Source: JBCDBW01 sp039182965
Lineage (GTDB): Bacteria > Verrucomicrobiota > Verrucomicrobiia > Verrucomicrobiales > DEV007
NCBI GenBank assembly: GCA_039182965.1
Contig: JBCDBW010000004.1
Location: 1-64,000 of the forward strand
Reading direction: 5' to 3'
Length of the DNA: 64,000 nt
Shown here: in pieces, positions 14,502 to 23,523 of the stretch
Layout of the letters: every line of letters starts with the position of its first letter
Numbering within the stretch: position 1 is the first letter of the stretch
Notes under the pieces: generated by a model
What the model was told of the DNA's origin: nothing
The model's input: the letters and a program-made list of their open reading frames with translations, nothing else
The model's database searches: none
Position numbers and translations under genes: made by a program

Positions 14502-16331
14502 ATGGATAAGAAGGCTTGGTTGGTAGTGATTCTGTGTGCGCTGGGGATGGTTTATCTCTATCCATCGATGATGCGCGACATGACGCCCCGACCCGCGCCT
14601 GAAGTGGGAACCGGTGCGGAAGGAGAGAGCGCGGCATCGAGGGGTGAAGAGGGGCGCGAACCGGGTAGCGGGGAGACTGAGAGTGGCATGGGGACGAGCG
14701 AGACCGAGGAGGACAAGTCGTTGATTGAAGAGCAGCTTGTTGAGTTGGAGACGGAAGGGGCTCGCTTTGTATTAACGAATTTGGGGGGAGGGATTGCCCG
14801 TGTGGTGTTGAATAGTCACACGCGGACGCGTGAGGACACCGGCTTGATTGAATTGAATGAGGATGCGCGGGAACCGATTGGTGCCATGGGGACTGGGATT
14901 GGTAATTTCAACGAGATCGGCTATGAAATTGTGAGTTCTGGGGCGGACGAAGTGGTGTTTGAGGGGGAAACGCCGGATGGTCTGCGGGTGCGAAAGCGCT
15001 ATTGGTTGGCGGAAGGGGCGGATGAGTATTTGGTCAACCTTGATGTCACGATCAAGAATGAGACCGGGTATGATTACCGTCGCAGCGACATGTTTATCTT
15101 TGCGGGTGAGGCGTCGCCTTTGCATCCGGCGGAGTGGCCTCAGCAAACGGGATTTTTCTGGCGGGACGAGTCCAAGATGCGTTTTAAGAGTGTGAGTTGG
15201 TTTGCGCCCACCAGATTCATTATTCAATTCAGTTCGGGGCATGAGAGTCTGGAAGAGGAAGTGGAAGAATTGCATTGGGCCGGCGTGATGAATCAATTTT
15301 ATGCACTCGTCATCACGAACCGGAATCCGTCGAGGGGCGAAGTGTGGGCCAAGCGGTTTCCAGTGGAGTTGAAGGGGTATGAGGCGTCGAAGAACGAGAA
15401 GCCTTTGTATGCGGTGGAGGGTGGGATGGGTCTTCCGGATCTAAATCTGAAACCTGGAGATCAGGTCAGCTTTGAGTACGACATTTACGCGGGGCCGAAG
15501 GAGTTTCGTCGATTGAGGTCTTTGGGGGACCACCGGAGTGAGGTGATGAATTATGGGGGGATGCCGGTGGTGGGATTTATTTCGGCGCCAGTGAGTCAGC
15601 TTTTGGTAAGGTTGTTGACGAAGATTCATGGATTTGGCGTGGGGTATGGGTGGGCGATCGTGATCATGACCCTGTTGATTCGGATCGTGATTTGGCCTTT
15701 GCATGCGAAGTCAACGCGGACGATGAAGCGGATGGCGTTGCTGGGGCCAAAGATGCAGGAAATGAAGGAGAAGTATCCGGATGATCCGCAGAAGATGAAT
15801 CAGGAGATGATGCGGATGTATAAGGAGTATGGGGTGAATCCTTTTGGCGGTTGTCTTCCCGTATTTATTCAGCTGCCGATCTTTCTTGGATTTTACCGGA
15901 TGCTGCAGTCGGCGGTGGAACTGCGGCATGAGTCATTTTTCTGGGTGAAGGATCTTTCGATGCCGGACACCTTGGGGACGATATTTGGATTTCCCTTTAA
16001 TTTAATGCCGATCTTGATGGGGATTACCATGTTGTTGCAGATGAAGGTGACCCCCAAGACGGGTGATAAGATGCAGCAACGACTGTTCATGTTCATGCCG
16101 TTGATTTTCCTTTTCTTCTGTTATAATTTTGCTTCGGCACTTGCGTTGTATTGGACGACGCAGAATATTTTCAGTATTGGCCAGACTTGGTATATGGGGC
16201 GCATGGATCCTCCGGTATTGGAGAAGAAGAAAGCGAAGCCGAGTCTATTAGAGAAAGCCCAGGCCCGGACAAAAGTATCGGGTCAAGGGCCGAGTCAGAC
16301 GAAGAGCCGGAAGAAGCGCCGTAAGAAGTAG
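14502..16331 (+). CDS. yidC: Membrane protein insertase YidC
   Basis: A 609-residue Gram-negative-type YidC. It has an N-terminal membrane helix (WLVVILCALGMVYLYP) and a large periplasmic beta domain (about 75-350), including GFFWRDESKMRFKSVSWFAP. The C-terminal insertase core of five helices contains VIMTLLIRIVIWPLHAKSTR (positive hydrophilic-groove Arg), MYKEYGVNPFGGCLPVFIQL and the last helix ALYWTTQNIF. It ends in a strongly basic tail (KSRKKRRKK) suited to ribosome contact. The low-complexity acidic linker (about 28-75) is longer than usual. The gene overlaps nothing and lies 19 bases before the Jag-like gene. Confidence 0.96.
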   Translation: MDKKAWLVVILCALGMVYLYPSMMRDMTPRPAPEVGTGAEGESAASRGEEGREPGSGETESGMGTSETEEDKSLIEEQLVELETEGARFVLTNLGGGIARVVLNSHTRTREDTGLIELNEDAREPIGAMGTGIGNFNEIGYEIVSSGADEVVFEGETPDGLRVRKRYWLAEGADEYLVNLDVTIKNETGYDYRRSDMFIFAGEASPLHPAEWPQQTGFFWRDESKMRFKSVSWFAPTRFIIQFSSGHESLEEEVEELHWAGVMNQFYALVITNRNPSRGEVWAKRFPVELKGYEASKNEKPLYAVEGGMGLPDLNLKPGDQVSFEYDIYAGPKEFRRLRSLGDHRSEVMNYGGMPVVGFISAPVSQLLVRLLTKIHGFGVGYGWAIVIMTLLIRIVIWPLHAKSTRTMKRMALLGPKMQEMKEKYPDDPQKMNQEMMRMYKEYGVNPFGGCLPVFIQLPIFLGFYRMLQSAVELRHESFFWVKDLSMPDTLGTIFGFPFNLMPILMGITMLLQMKVTPKTGDKMQQRLFMFMPLIFLFFCYNFASALALYWTTQNIFSIGQTWYMGRMDPPVLEKKKAKPSLLEKAQARTKVSGQGPSQTKSRKKRRKK

Positions 16332-16350
16332 TAGATGGAGTGACGGAACG

Positions 16351-16806
16351 ATGAGTGATCTTGCTGAGGCTCGGGAGATTTTGGACACGATCCTGGGATA
16401 TTTGGGGTTTGTGGTGGAAATTGAGGAGATGGAGACGTCCGGAGGGCCTTGTTTGCAGGTTTTCACGGGGGAGGCGGATGCATTGATTGGACCGGAGGGG
16501 GAGCGATTAGATGACATCCAGTATTTGTTGAATCGTTTATTGCACAAGCGTCATGAGGAGGCGGGTCGGGTGCGGGTGGATGTGGAGCATTTCCGATCGA
16601 TGCAGGAGGACGAATTGGTGCAGGAGGCGCGGCAGTTGGCGGAGGGCGTAAAGGCGACCGGTCGGCCGGCGAAGCTCAAGCCTTTGAATTCCTATTTTCG
16701 ACGGGTGATCCACAATGCGTTTTTGGAGGATCCGGATATCGTGACGTGGAGTCCCAAAGACAGTGCTCGGATGAAGCGGGTAGTGATCAAGCGTCGGGAG
16801 GGGTGA
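16351..16806 (+). CDS. Jag/KhpB-like KH-R3H RNA-binding protein
   Basis: A 151-residue protein with a KH-like domain (about 1-80, including GEADALIGPEGERLDDIQYL in place of GxxG) and an R3H domain at the C-terminus (LNSYFRRVIHNAFLED then RMKRVVIKR). This matches the KH-R3H part of Jag/SpoIIIJ-associated proteins, without the N-terminal Jag-N domain. It is the expected neighbour of yidC. Family members bind RNA and affect cell-envelope growth in Firmicutes; the role here is inferred only. Confidence 0.88.
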   Translation: MSDLAEAREILDTILGYLGFVVEIEEMETSGGPCLQVFTGEADALIGPEGERLDDIQYLLNRLLHKRHEEAGRVRVDVEHFRSMQEDELVQEARQLAEGVKATGRPAKLKPLNSYFRRVIHNAFLEDPDIVTWSPKDSARMKRVVIKRREG

Positions 16807-16979
16807 TTGAGCGCTAGGGGCGTATTTCCGGGAAAACGGGCTTTAATTCGGTTTTTTTAGGGTGCTGTGGAGAAAAAACGGTTGCTTCTTGCTTATATTA
16901 TGGTAAGCGCTTCATTCTCATCTTTGTGTAATATAGGTGGGAGAGTTGTTTTTACCCCCAAGCTTTAAAAAATAGTTCC

Positions 16980-17309
16980 GTGTCAACATCCAAGATTGTC
17001 GATTTTGAGGCCCCGGAGACGGGAGCGGCGATGCGTCCGGGGCGCGAAAAGATCAAGCATATGAGAAGTGACCTAGTCGAGAAAGCATCTGAAATTGTTC
17101 CTGATCCCCCGGTGCTGATAAACATGGTATCCCGTCGGGTGCGGCAATTGAACATGGGACGTCAGCCGTTGGTGCCGATCATGGGGAGGATGGGGACTGC
17201 GGACATTGCGCTGACGGAGATTATCGAGGGGAAGGTTGCGATCGACGATCTTGAGGATGATATGGTCGGTGGGGTAAAGAAAGCCTCGAAGAAAAGCGCC
17301 AAGAAGTAG
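16980..17309 (+). CDS. rpoZ: RNA polymerase omega subunit
   Basis: 109 residues. The core MVSRRVRQLNMGRQPLVPIM followed by ADIALTEIIEGKVAIDDLE aligns with the RpoZ helices that clamp the beta' C-terminus. The N-terminal 40 residues and the basic tail (KKASKKSAKK) are additions relative to E. coli. The start is a GTG at 16980. It is followed after 93 bases by smpB, a common neighbourhood for small information-processing genes. Confidence 0.85.
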   Translation: MSTSKIVDFEAPETGAAMRPGREKIKHMRSDLVEKASEIVPDPPVLINMVSRRVRQLNMGRQPLVPIMGRMGTADIALTEIIEGKVAIDDLEDDMVGGVKKASKKSAKK

Positions 17310-17402
17310 CGGAGAAAGGCTGCGGGTTCCGCTTTGATGGTTGCAGACTGGCTGGGTAGTCGCATAGGCGGGGCCCGGTGTTTGTGAGGTGGGGAGGGAA
17401 CG

Positions 17403-17861
17403 ATGAATCCGGAAATCGCGAAAAATCGCAAAGCTCTCCGAGACTACGAGATCGTTGAGAAATATGAGGCGGGTTTGGCTTTGCGGGGGACGGAGGTGAA
17501 GTCCATTCGGGCGGGAAACGTAAACATTGCAGATGCGTTTGCGCGAGTGGAAGGGGGCGAAGTGGTGTTATATGGGTGCAACATCCAGCCCTATGCGCAA
17601 GCGAGTCATGTGCAGCATGAGGAGAAGCGTCCGCGAAAACTGTTGTTAAATCGCAAAGAGATCAACAAGTTGATAGGATGGACCGCGGAGAAGGGTTTGG
17701 CTCTGGTGGCGCTGCGGTTGTATTGGCGGGGGCAGCGGGTCAAGGTTGAGATCGGAGTTGGTAGAGGGAAAGCGGCGCGCGATAAGCGAGAGGATCTGAA
17801 GAAGAAGGCAGCGGACCGGGAAGCGGCGCGAGAAGTGGCGCGGTTTCAGCGGGGCCATTGA
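17403..17861 (+). CDS. smpB: SsrA (tmRNA)-binding protein
   Basis: 152 residues. Signature blocks are NRKALRDYEIVEKYEAGLAL, GTEVKSIRAGNVNIADAF, YAQASHVQHEEKRPRKLLLN and the C-terminal basic helix RGKAARDKREDLKKK that enters the mRNA channel during trans-translation. The tmRNA gene itself was not found in this window. Its last 16 bases overlap the end of opcA on the other strand. Confidence 0.96.
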   Translation: MNPEIAKNRKALRDYEIVEKYEAGLALRGTEVKSIRAGNVNIADAFARVEGGEVVLYGCNIQPYAQASHVQHEEKRPRKLLLNRKEINKLIGWTAEKGLALVALRLYWRGQRVKVEIGVGRGKAARDKREDLKKKAADREAAREVARFQRGH

Positions 17862-18913
17862 ACGAGGCCAACGGTGGTAGGGAGGGTGTTATGGTAGAGG
17901 GCGTTGGTTCCGCCGCGCATGAGCTGGTCGACGATGAGGGCGGACGTTTTGGTGGGATCAGCCGGGACTCGTTTTTCGCGATCAAAGTTCTCGACACGCG
18001 TTTGCATTTGAAAGAACTGGGGGTCGGTGAGTCTTTTGATGGTGAAGGAGCCGGAGTTGAAGGCTAGGGTGAGAGTGTCAAGAGGGAGTCCGGACTCGGT
18101 TAGAGTAATTGACGCGCGTGGGCCTTGGTCGCTTGATTGGAACAAGAGCTCTGGGTCGTCGAGGCTTTCCGGAGACAAGGGGATATCGAGGCGTGACGCA
18201 ATCCACGCGAGGAGAAGGATGGCGGTGGAGCGATGATGACGATCGGCTTCTATGGAGATGGATTCCAGTGAGGACAGCTTGGTGTTGAGGGCGGGATTTT
18301 CAAACGCGGCTGCAATCGCGCGGCGAAGGTAGTGTGAGCGCGTCCACGCAATATCGTGACCAACAAAGTGTGATCTTGGATTGATAAGTGCGTTGTTGAG
18401 GGCTTCCAGCCCCCGAGAGAGATCCGACCAAGAGTCGCTGTCGAAAATGAGGCGGTCGATACGCGAATAGAGGTCATCTTCGAAGCCGTTCGCCAAGTCT
18501 CCTTGCCACCAGAACACAAGCGGGAGATCGGAGTCCAAGTGAGCAAAGACGATATTTCTCACGAGGGCGGTGCAATCGTTTGTGACGAGAAATGCAATCT
18601 GTTCCGAGCAGACGGTTTTGTTGCCATTGCCGTCGAGTTGGCAGTGGGCGGTGATCCAGGACCGGATGCGGGAATCGGATTCTTCGGGGATAGCGGTGAT
18701 GAGGATGGAGCGGCACGCGTGATCGGCGGTTATTTCTTGAATGGTTTCGACGTTGGATTGAATTGAGTCCGGGGATTCGCTGTAGAGCGCGAAGTTGATG
18801 AGGGAGGCTCGGGTGGGAGCGTTATCGATTTCCCAAAGCTTTTTGAGTTCGCCGTCGATGTTGGCGACGGCGACTTCTTGGCCCAAGAGGGCGAACTGTA
18901 GGTCGGTAGGCAC
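17846..18913 (-). CDS. opcA: Glucose-6-phosphate dehydrogenase assembly protein OpcA-like
   Basis: 355 residues. The family core is recognisable in RNIVFAHLDSDLPLVFWWQGD, DSDSWSDLSRGLEALN, DIAWTRSHYLRRAIAAAFEN and a late segment on helix and strand repeats. In cyanobacteria and actinobacteria OpcA redox-dependently activates Zwf, and here it lies directly downstream of zwf (12-base gap), so it probably serves the same dehydrogenase. It converges on smpB with a 16-base overlap. Confidence 0.9.
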   Translation of the reverse strand: MPTDLQFALLGQEVAVANIDGELKKLWEIDNAPTRASLINFALYSESPDSIQSNVETIQEITADHACRSILITAIPEESDSRIRSWITAHCQLDGNGNKTVCSEQIAFLVTNDCTALVRNIVFAHLDSDLPLVFWWQGDLANGFEDDLYSRIDRLIFDSDSWSDLSRGLEALNNALINPRSHFVGHDIAWTRSHYLRRAIAAAFENPALNTKLSSLESISIEADRHHRSTAILLLAWIASRLDIPLSPESLDDPELLFQSSDQGPRASITLTESGLPLDTLTLAFNSGSFTIKRLTDPQFFQMQTRVENFDREKRVPADPTKTSALIVDQLMRGGTNALYHNTLPTTVGLVQWPR

Positions 18914-18925
18914 GGCAAACAGGTA

Positions 18926-20458
18926 TCAAAGGCGTCGCCAGAGGTGATGGTTCTGCTTGAGAAGACTGTCAGCCTCAACGGGGCCCCAGGATCCTGCGGG
19001 ATATTCGGCGAGCGGGGGTGGCGATTCCGATTGGTGCCAGGCATGTTCGATATCGTCGATGAAGGTCCAGGCGGACTCGACCTCATCACGCCGTGCGAAG
19101 AGGGTGGCATCGCCCGCCATAGCGTCAATGAGGAGTCGTTCGTAGGCTTCAGGAGAGGATTTGCCAAAGGAGCTTCGATAATGAAAGTCCATTTTCACCG
19201 GCTCCATCTTGAGGGCGGGTCCGGGGAGTTTGGATAGCATGCGCAGGGAAATGCCTTCATCGGGTTGGATCCGCATGACGAGGACGTTTTTTCTGGCGGT
19301 GACGGGCATGGTGGAGAAAAGGACATTGGGTGGTTCTTTGAAGTGGACAGAAATTTCGGTGGCCTTTTTGGGTAGTCTTTTTCCCATGCGAACGTAGAAG
19401 GGAACGCCTTCCCAGCGCCAAGTATCGATCATGATGCGGAGAGCGACATAGGCTTCGGTGTGCGAGTCCGGTGCGATGCGATCCTCTTCCCGGTAGGCGG
19501 GGACGGTTTCGCCGTTGATTGAACCGGCCGTGTACTGCGCGCGGACGACGGATTGGGCGACCTCTTCGGGCGTGGGCATCCGGCGCAGGGATTTGAGAAC
19601 CTTTACTTTCTCGTCACGAACCCCGTCGGCGGAGAGATCGACCGGAGGTTCCATGGCCACGAGGGAGAGGAGTTGGAGAAGATGGTTTTGGACCATGTCG
19701 CGAAGGGCTCCCGCAGTGTCGTAGTATCCGCCGCGGCCGCCCTCCATGCCGAGGTGTTCGGCACAAGTGATCTGCACATGATCGATATGATTGCTGTTCC
19801 AGAGCGGTTCGAAGATTGCGTTGGCGAAGCGGAGGACCATGATGTTCTGGGCAGTTTCTTTCCCAAGGTAATGGTCAATTCGGTAGGTATCGGACTCTTC
19901 GAAGGTATCGTTGACCACGTCGTTTAGCTGACGGGCAGTGGCGAGGTCCGTACCAAAGGGTTTTTCGACGATCACGCGAGACCACGCACCCTCGGGCGGA
20001 ACATTGAGTCCGGATTTTTTGGCGTTCAGGAGGATGTCGTCGAAAAATTCAGGGGCGGACGCGAGGTAGAAGAGGGTGTTATCGCTGGTCCCTTGCTCGT
20101 GGCGGATATCTTCGAGGCGTTTTGCGAGGGCGGTATATCCGTCGAGGTCCTGAAATTCTGAGCGATGGTAGTGGATGAGGCGGGCGAATTGTTCCCAAAT
20201 TTCCGGGTCGTGGCCCTGCCGGGATACCTCTTTGTTTATCGCTTCGAGTTCCGAGCGAAATTCATCGTCGCTTTTGTCTCTTCGGGCAAAGCCGATGACA
20301 CGAGTTCCGGGAGGAAGATCTCCATCTACAGCGAGGTTGTAGAGTGCGGGGATAAGCTTGCGATGGGTGAGGTCTCCAGTGGCCCCGAAGATAACGACCG
20401 TACACGGCGCGGCGCTTTTTTCGGTGACGAGGCCATCTTTGAAGGGATTTGCTTCCAT
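18926..20458 (-). CDS. zwf: Glucose-6-phosphate 1-dehydrogenase
   Basis: 510 residues, normal for bacterial Zwf. The NADP-binding loop is VIFGATGDLTHRKLIPALY; the catalytic site RIDHYLGKE and the preceding EKPFGTDLATARQLND are intact; GYYDTAGALRDMVQNHLLQ and VPFYVRMGKRLPKK follow in order. It performs the first oxidative step of the pentose phosphate pathway in the cytosol and supplies NADPH. It is followed by opcA and preceded (76 bases) by a gene whose middle domain is RpiB, so three pentose-phosphate functions are linked. Confidence 0.97.
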   Translation of the reverse strand: MEANPFKDGLVTEKSAAPCTVVIFGATGDLTHRKLIPALYNLAVDGDLPPGTRVIGFARRDKSDDEFRSELEAINKEVSRQGHDPEIWEQFARLIHYHRSEFQDLDGYTALAKRLEDIRHEQGTSDNTLFYLASAPEFFDDILLNAKKSGLNVPPEGAWSRVIVEKPFGTDLATARQLNDVVNDTFEESDTYRIDHYLGKETAQNIMVLRFANAIFEPLWNSNHIDHVQITCAEHLGMEGGRGGYYDTAGALRDMVQNHLLQLLSLVAMEPPVDLSADGVRDEKVKVLKSLRRMPTPEEVAQSVVRAQYTAGSINGETVPAYREEDRIAPDSHTEAYVALRIMIDTWRWEGVPFYVRMGKRLPKKATEISVHFKEPPNVLFSTMPVTARKNVLVMRIQPDEGISLRMLSKLPGPALKMEPVKMDFHYRSSFGKSSPEAYERLLIDAMAGDATLFARRDEVESAWTFIDDIEHAWHQSESPPPLAEYPAGSWGPVEADSLLKQNHHLWRRL

Positions 20459-20534
20459 GATCCGGTGGTGACCTCTGTCAGGAGCAAAAATCGTGCTTAG
20501 TGGTGATTGCGCGTCAGTGGGACGTCGTTGGACA

Positions 20535-22766
20535 TCAGGGAAGCGGAAAACGCTTGTTCAGCTCAGCGACTTGAGCGCGAAGGGCATCGAGTTTGGGTTC
20601 GATTTTTTGATTGTCGAGGGCTTCCAGGATGAAGTCGGCGATGGTGGCCATTTCGTGTTCGGTCATGCCGCGAGTAGTGACAGCGGGCGTGCCGATGCGG
20701 ATGCCGCCGGCTTTGAATGGGGAGAGAGTGTCGAAGGGGATGGCATTTTTGTTGACCGTGATACCGGCTTGGTCGAGGGCCTCTTGGGCTTGTTTGCCGT
20801 TGAGGTCCTTGGGGCGCACGTCGACGAGGAAGCAGTGGTTTTCGGTGCCACCGGAAACAATGCGAAACCCGTGGTGTGCGAGGCGATTGGCGAGGCATTG
20901 CGCGTTAGCGACAATCTGTTTGGTGTAGTCCTTAAATGCTGGCTGGAGAGCTTCGTGGAAGCAAACCGCCTTCGCGGCGATGACATGTTCGAGCGGACCG
21001 CCCTGAATGCCCGGGAAGACAGTGGAATCGATCTTTTTCGCAGTTTCCTCGTCGTTTGTGAGGACGATCCCGCCGCGGGGACCACGCAAGCTTTTATGAG
21101 TGGTGGACGTCACGACGTGGGCATGGGGAAAGGGAGAAGGGTGGGCGCCCCCTGCGACGAGACCGGCAATATGGGCCATGTCGACGAAGAGAATTGCTCC
21201 GACAGAATCGGCGATGTCTCGCATGCGTTTGAAGTCGATGATCCGGGAGTATGCGGAAGCGCCGGCGGTGATCATTTTGGGCTTGGCCTCGAGAGCGAGT
21301 TTGGCGAGGTGATCGTAGTCAATTTGCTCGGTATCCTTTGAAACGCCGTAGTGGACGACGTTGTAGAACTTACCGGAAAAATTCATGGGATGACCGTGAG
21401 TGAGGTGGCCCCCGTGGGCCAGGTCCATGGTGAGGATGGTGTCGCCGCTTTCGATGAGGGAAAAGTATACGGCGGTATTGGCTTGGGATCCTGAGTGGGG
21501 TTGCACGTTGGCGAAACCACAGCCGAAGAGTTTTATAGCCCGGTCGATTGCGAGTTGTTCGGTGGTGTCGACGAATTCGCAGCCGCCATACCACCTTTTT
21601 TTGGGGTAGCCTTCGGCGTATTTGTTCGTGAGGACGGAACCTTGGGCCTCGCGGACGGCGGCGCTGGCGAAGTTTTCCGAAGCGATGAGTTCGACATTAT
21701 TGCGTTGGCGATTGTGTTCGAGGGCGATGGCGTTGGCGACGTCGGGATCGGATTCGGCGATAGCGGCCGTGTCAGCGGCCTCGAGCTTACTAAGGCGGCG
21801 ATCGTGGCGACCTCCGTCGAAAGACGTATCGAGCCATGCCTTGACGATCGCGATGCTGTCTTTTGGGGTTGTTCTTTGGCCTGAGAGGCAGAGCACGTTT
21901 GCGTTGTTGTGTTTCTTGGCCATTTCTGCGTAATCGGCATCGAAGACGAGGGCGGCGCGGATACCGTCGTATCGGTTGGCGGCCATGCTCATCCCGATCC
22001 CAGTGGTACAGACAAGGATTCCGAGGTCCTTCTCACCCGTTTGGAGAGAAGTGCAGACCTTTTGGGCGTAGTCGGGATAGTCGACGGAATCCTGGGAATC
22101 GGGGCCGACATCTTCGACTTCGTGGCCTTCGGTCCTCAGAAACGAGATGATGGCACTCTTTAACTCGAAACCGCCGTGGTCGGATGCGATGATGATGGTG
22201 GGAGTGGAAACGGCGGCGACGGGTGAAACCGTAGATTCAGTTGCGGTAGCGGATTGGGTCATTGATGTATCGTCTTCGTTGGCTTCGAGGAATTTAAGGA
22301 TGGAAGGGATGGCCTGGGCAATTTGTTTTCGAGTGGCTTCGTAAGCGGATTTTCCCATACCGATGGGGTCGAGGACCTCCGGAAAGTCCATTTCCGAGGG
22401 GTCGCAGAATTCGCAGACGAGGAAGGTTTTTTCGGCGGCAGCAGGGAAAAGGTGTTCTACGGTGTTTTTGTGGCCACTAGTCATCGTAAAGATATGGGTG
22501 GCCTGTTCGACGAGTTCTTCGGTGAGAAGATTGCTTCGAAGCTCGGCAATATCGATGCCTTGATCTTGGAGGACTTCTACGGAGTGAGCGCTGGGCACCT
22601 GGCCATCGACAGCGCCCACGCCCGCGGAACCGACTGTGATGTCGAGACCTGTTTTTTCGACTTCGTGCCGGAGGAGGCCTTCAGCCATGGGGCTGCGGCA
22701 GACATTTCCTGTGCAGACGAAGAGGACGTGCTTCAAAGCGTGGGTCTCCCGGGTGGATGATGCCAT
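20535..22766 (-). CDS. Triple fusion: LMW tyrosine phosphatase, RpiB, and serine hydroxymethyltransferase
   Basis: 743 residues with three complete domains. (1) Residues about 12-160 are a low-molecular-weight phosphotyrosine phosphatase, with CTGNVCRS (Cys18, Arg24) and the acid Asp133 in LDPIGMG. (2) After a Ser/Thr/Ala-rich linker, 189-325 is ribose-5-phosphate isomerase B, with ASDHGG and LVCTTGIGMSMAANR (Cys253). (3) From about 340 to the end is GlyA, with NVELIASENF, the PLP lysine in STTHKSLRGPRGG and GGIRIGTPAVTTRGM. All catalytic motifs look intact. It links signalling or redox control, ribose phosphate and one-carbon metabolism, and precedes zwf-opcA. Independent start sites inside the frame for RpiB or GlyA cannot be excluded. 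Confidence 0.94.
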   Translation of the reverse strand: MASSTRETHALKHVLFVCTGNVCRSPMAEGLLRHEVEKTGLDITVGSAGVGAVDGQVPSAHSVEVLQDQGIDIAELRSNLLTEELVEQATHIFTMTSGHKNTVEHLFPAAAEKTFLVCEFCDPSEMDFPEVLDPIGMGKSAYEATRKQIAQAIPSILKFLEANEDDTSMTQSATATESTVSPVAAVSTPTIIIASDHGGFELKSAIISFLRTEGHEVEDVGPDSQDSVDYPDYAQKVCTSLQTGEKDLGILVCTTGIGMSMAANRYDGIRAALVFDADYAEMAKKHNNANVLCLSGQRTTPKDSIAIVKAWLDTSFDGGRHDRRLSKLEAADTAAIAESDPDVANAIALEHNRQRNNVELIASENFASAAVREAQGSVLTNKYAEGYPKKRWYGGCEFVDTTEQLAIDRAIKLFGCGFANVQPHSGSQANTAVYFSLIESGDTILTMDLAHGGHLTHGHPMNFSGKFYNVVHYGVSKDTEQIDYDHLAKLALEAKPKMITAGASAYSRIIDFKRMRDIADSVGAILFVDMAHIAGLVAGGAHPSPFPHAHVVTSTTHKSLRGPRGGIVLTNDEETAKKIDSTVFPGIQGGPLEHVIAAKAVCFHEALQPAFKDYTKQIVANAQCLANRLAHHGFRIVSGGTENHCFLVDVRPKDLNGKQAQEALDQAGITVNKNAIPFDTLSPFKAGGIRIGTPAVTTRGMTEHEMATIADFILEALDNQKIEPKLDALRAQVAELNKRFPLP

Positions 22767-22928
22767 TTACTGATAAGAGAGATGGGGTGGAGGGAAAGTC
22801 AACTGAAGGTGTGCTGAGAGTCGCGAAAGCAGGCCAAAATAAAGGAATCTGATGGGACTTCCCTTTCCGTTTCTCCAGGATCGCATGGGTAGGGTGAAAA
22901 TGGTGTTGCGACATCTGGGAGTTGACTG

Positions 22929-23429
22929 ATGCAAGAGGAGGTCAGACGTCGAAAAGGTCCGTGGGGTGAGGTCATTTTCACTCTCATACTCTTTTACGTC
23001 GCATGGTATATCGTGAATAGCGTTTGGTTTTTTCTGTTTGAGCGAATCGATTATCATGACACTCCGGATGCGAGACTGCAGACTTGGTTTTATCTGAAAC
23101 ACAACCTTTTCTTTCCCGCGGCTTTTGTGGGCTATGCGGTTGCTCGATGGGCTTTATTTCGAAAATCGACGTTGAGCGCTCTTCGGCCTTTGCTTTCGGT
23201 TCTTATTGGTATCTTGATTTGGCAATCTCTTCAGGTGTTTGATTTTACGTTTAACGTGATTCCTAAGATTCAATCTGACGCGGAAGATTATCACAGGCGA
23301 AAAGCGGGATTCGAATTGGAACGGGGCAACCACAAAGAAGACATCCGTGACGGCTCCAATCTTGAAAATGAGGTGAGATTGGATGGGCGGTTGAGTGGGC
23401 CGTCAACGGGGTCCAGGAATTTGGAGTGA
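22929..23429 (+). CDS. Hypothetical membrane protein with three helices
   Basis: 166 residues with hydrophobic segments at about 15-36, 55-75 and 85-108. A charged cytoplasmic or periplasmic C-terminal half (residues 110-166) follows, rich in Glu, Arg and Asn and ending GPSTGSRNLE. No family is recognised. Composition is less G-rich than its neighbours. The ATG at 22929 has GTTGACTG just before it and no clear ribosome site. It lies alone between two divergent or convergent units and is followed by a shared terminator. Confidence 0.6.
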   Translation: MQEEVRRRKGPWGEVIFTLILFYVAWYIVNSVWFFLFERIDYHDTPDARLQTWFYLKHNLFFPAAFVGYAVARWALFRKSTLSALRPLLSVLIGILIWQSLQVFDFTFNVIPKIQSDAEDYHRRKAGFELERGNHKEDIRDGSNLENEVRLDGRLSGPSTGSRNLE

Positions 23430-23460
23430 CCCTTAGATCGATTTTTAGGCGGGGCATGGA

Positions 23461-23493
23461 AAAAGGCGCGCCCCTGAGAGGAACGCGCCTTTT
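23461..23493. terminator. Bidirectional intrinsic terminator
   Basis: AAAAGGCGCG (23461-23470) pairs perfectly with CGCGCCTTTT (23484-23493) around a 13-base loop. A-run on one side and T-run on the other allow termination in both directions, between the convergent genes ending at 23429 (+) and 23524 (-). Confidence 0.85.
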
Positions 23494-23523
23494 GCGATCT
23501 TTATTTTTTGTGGGACAGCCGCC

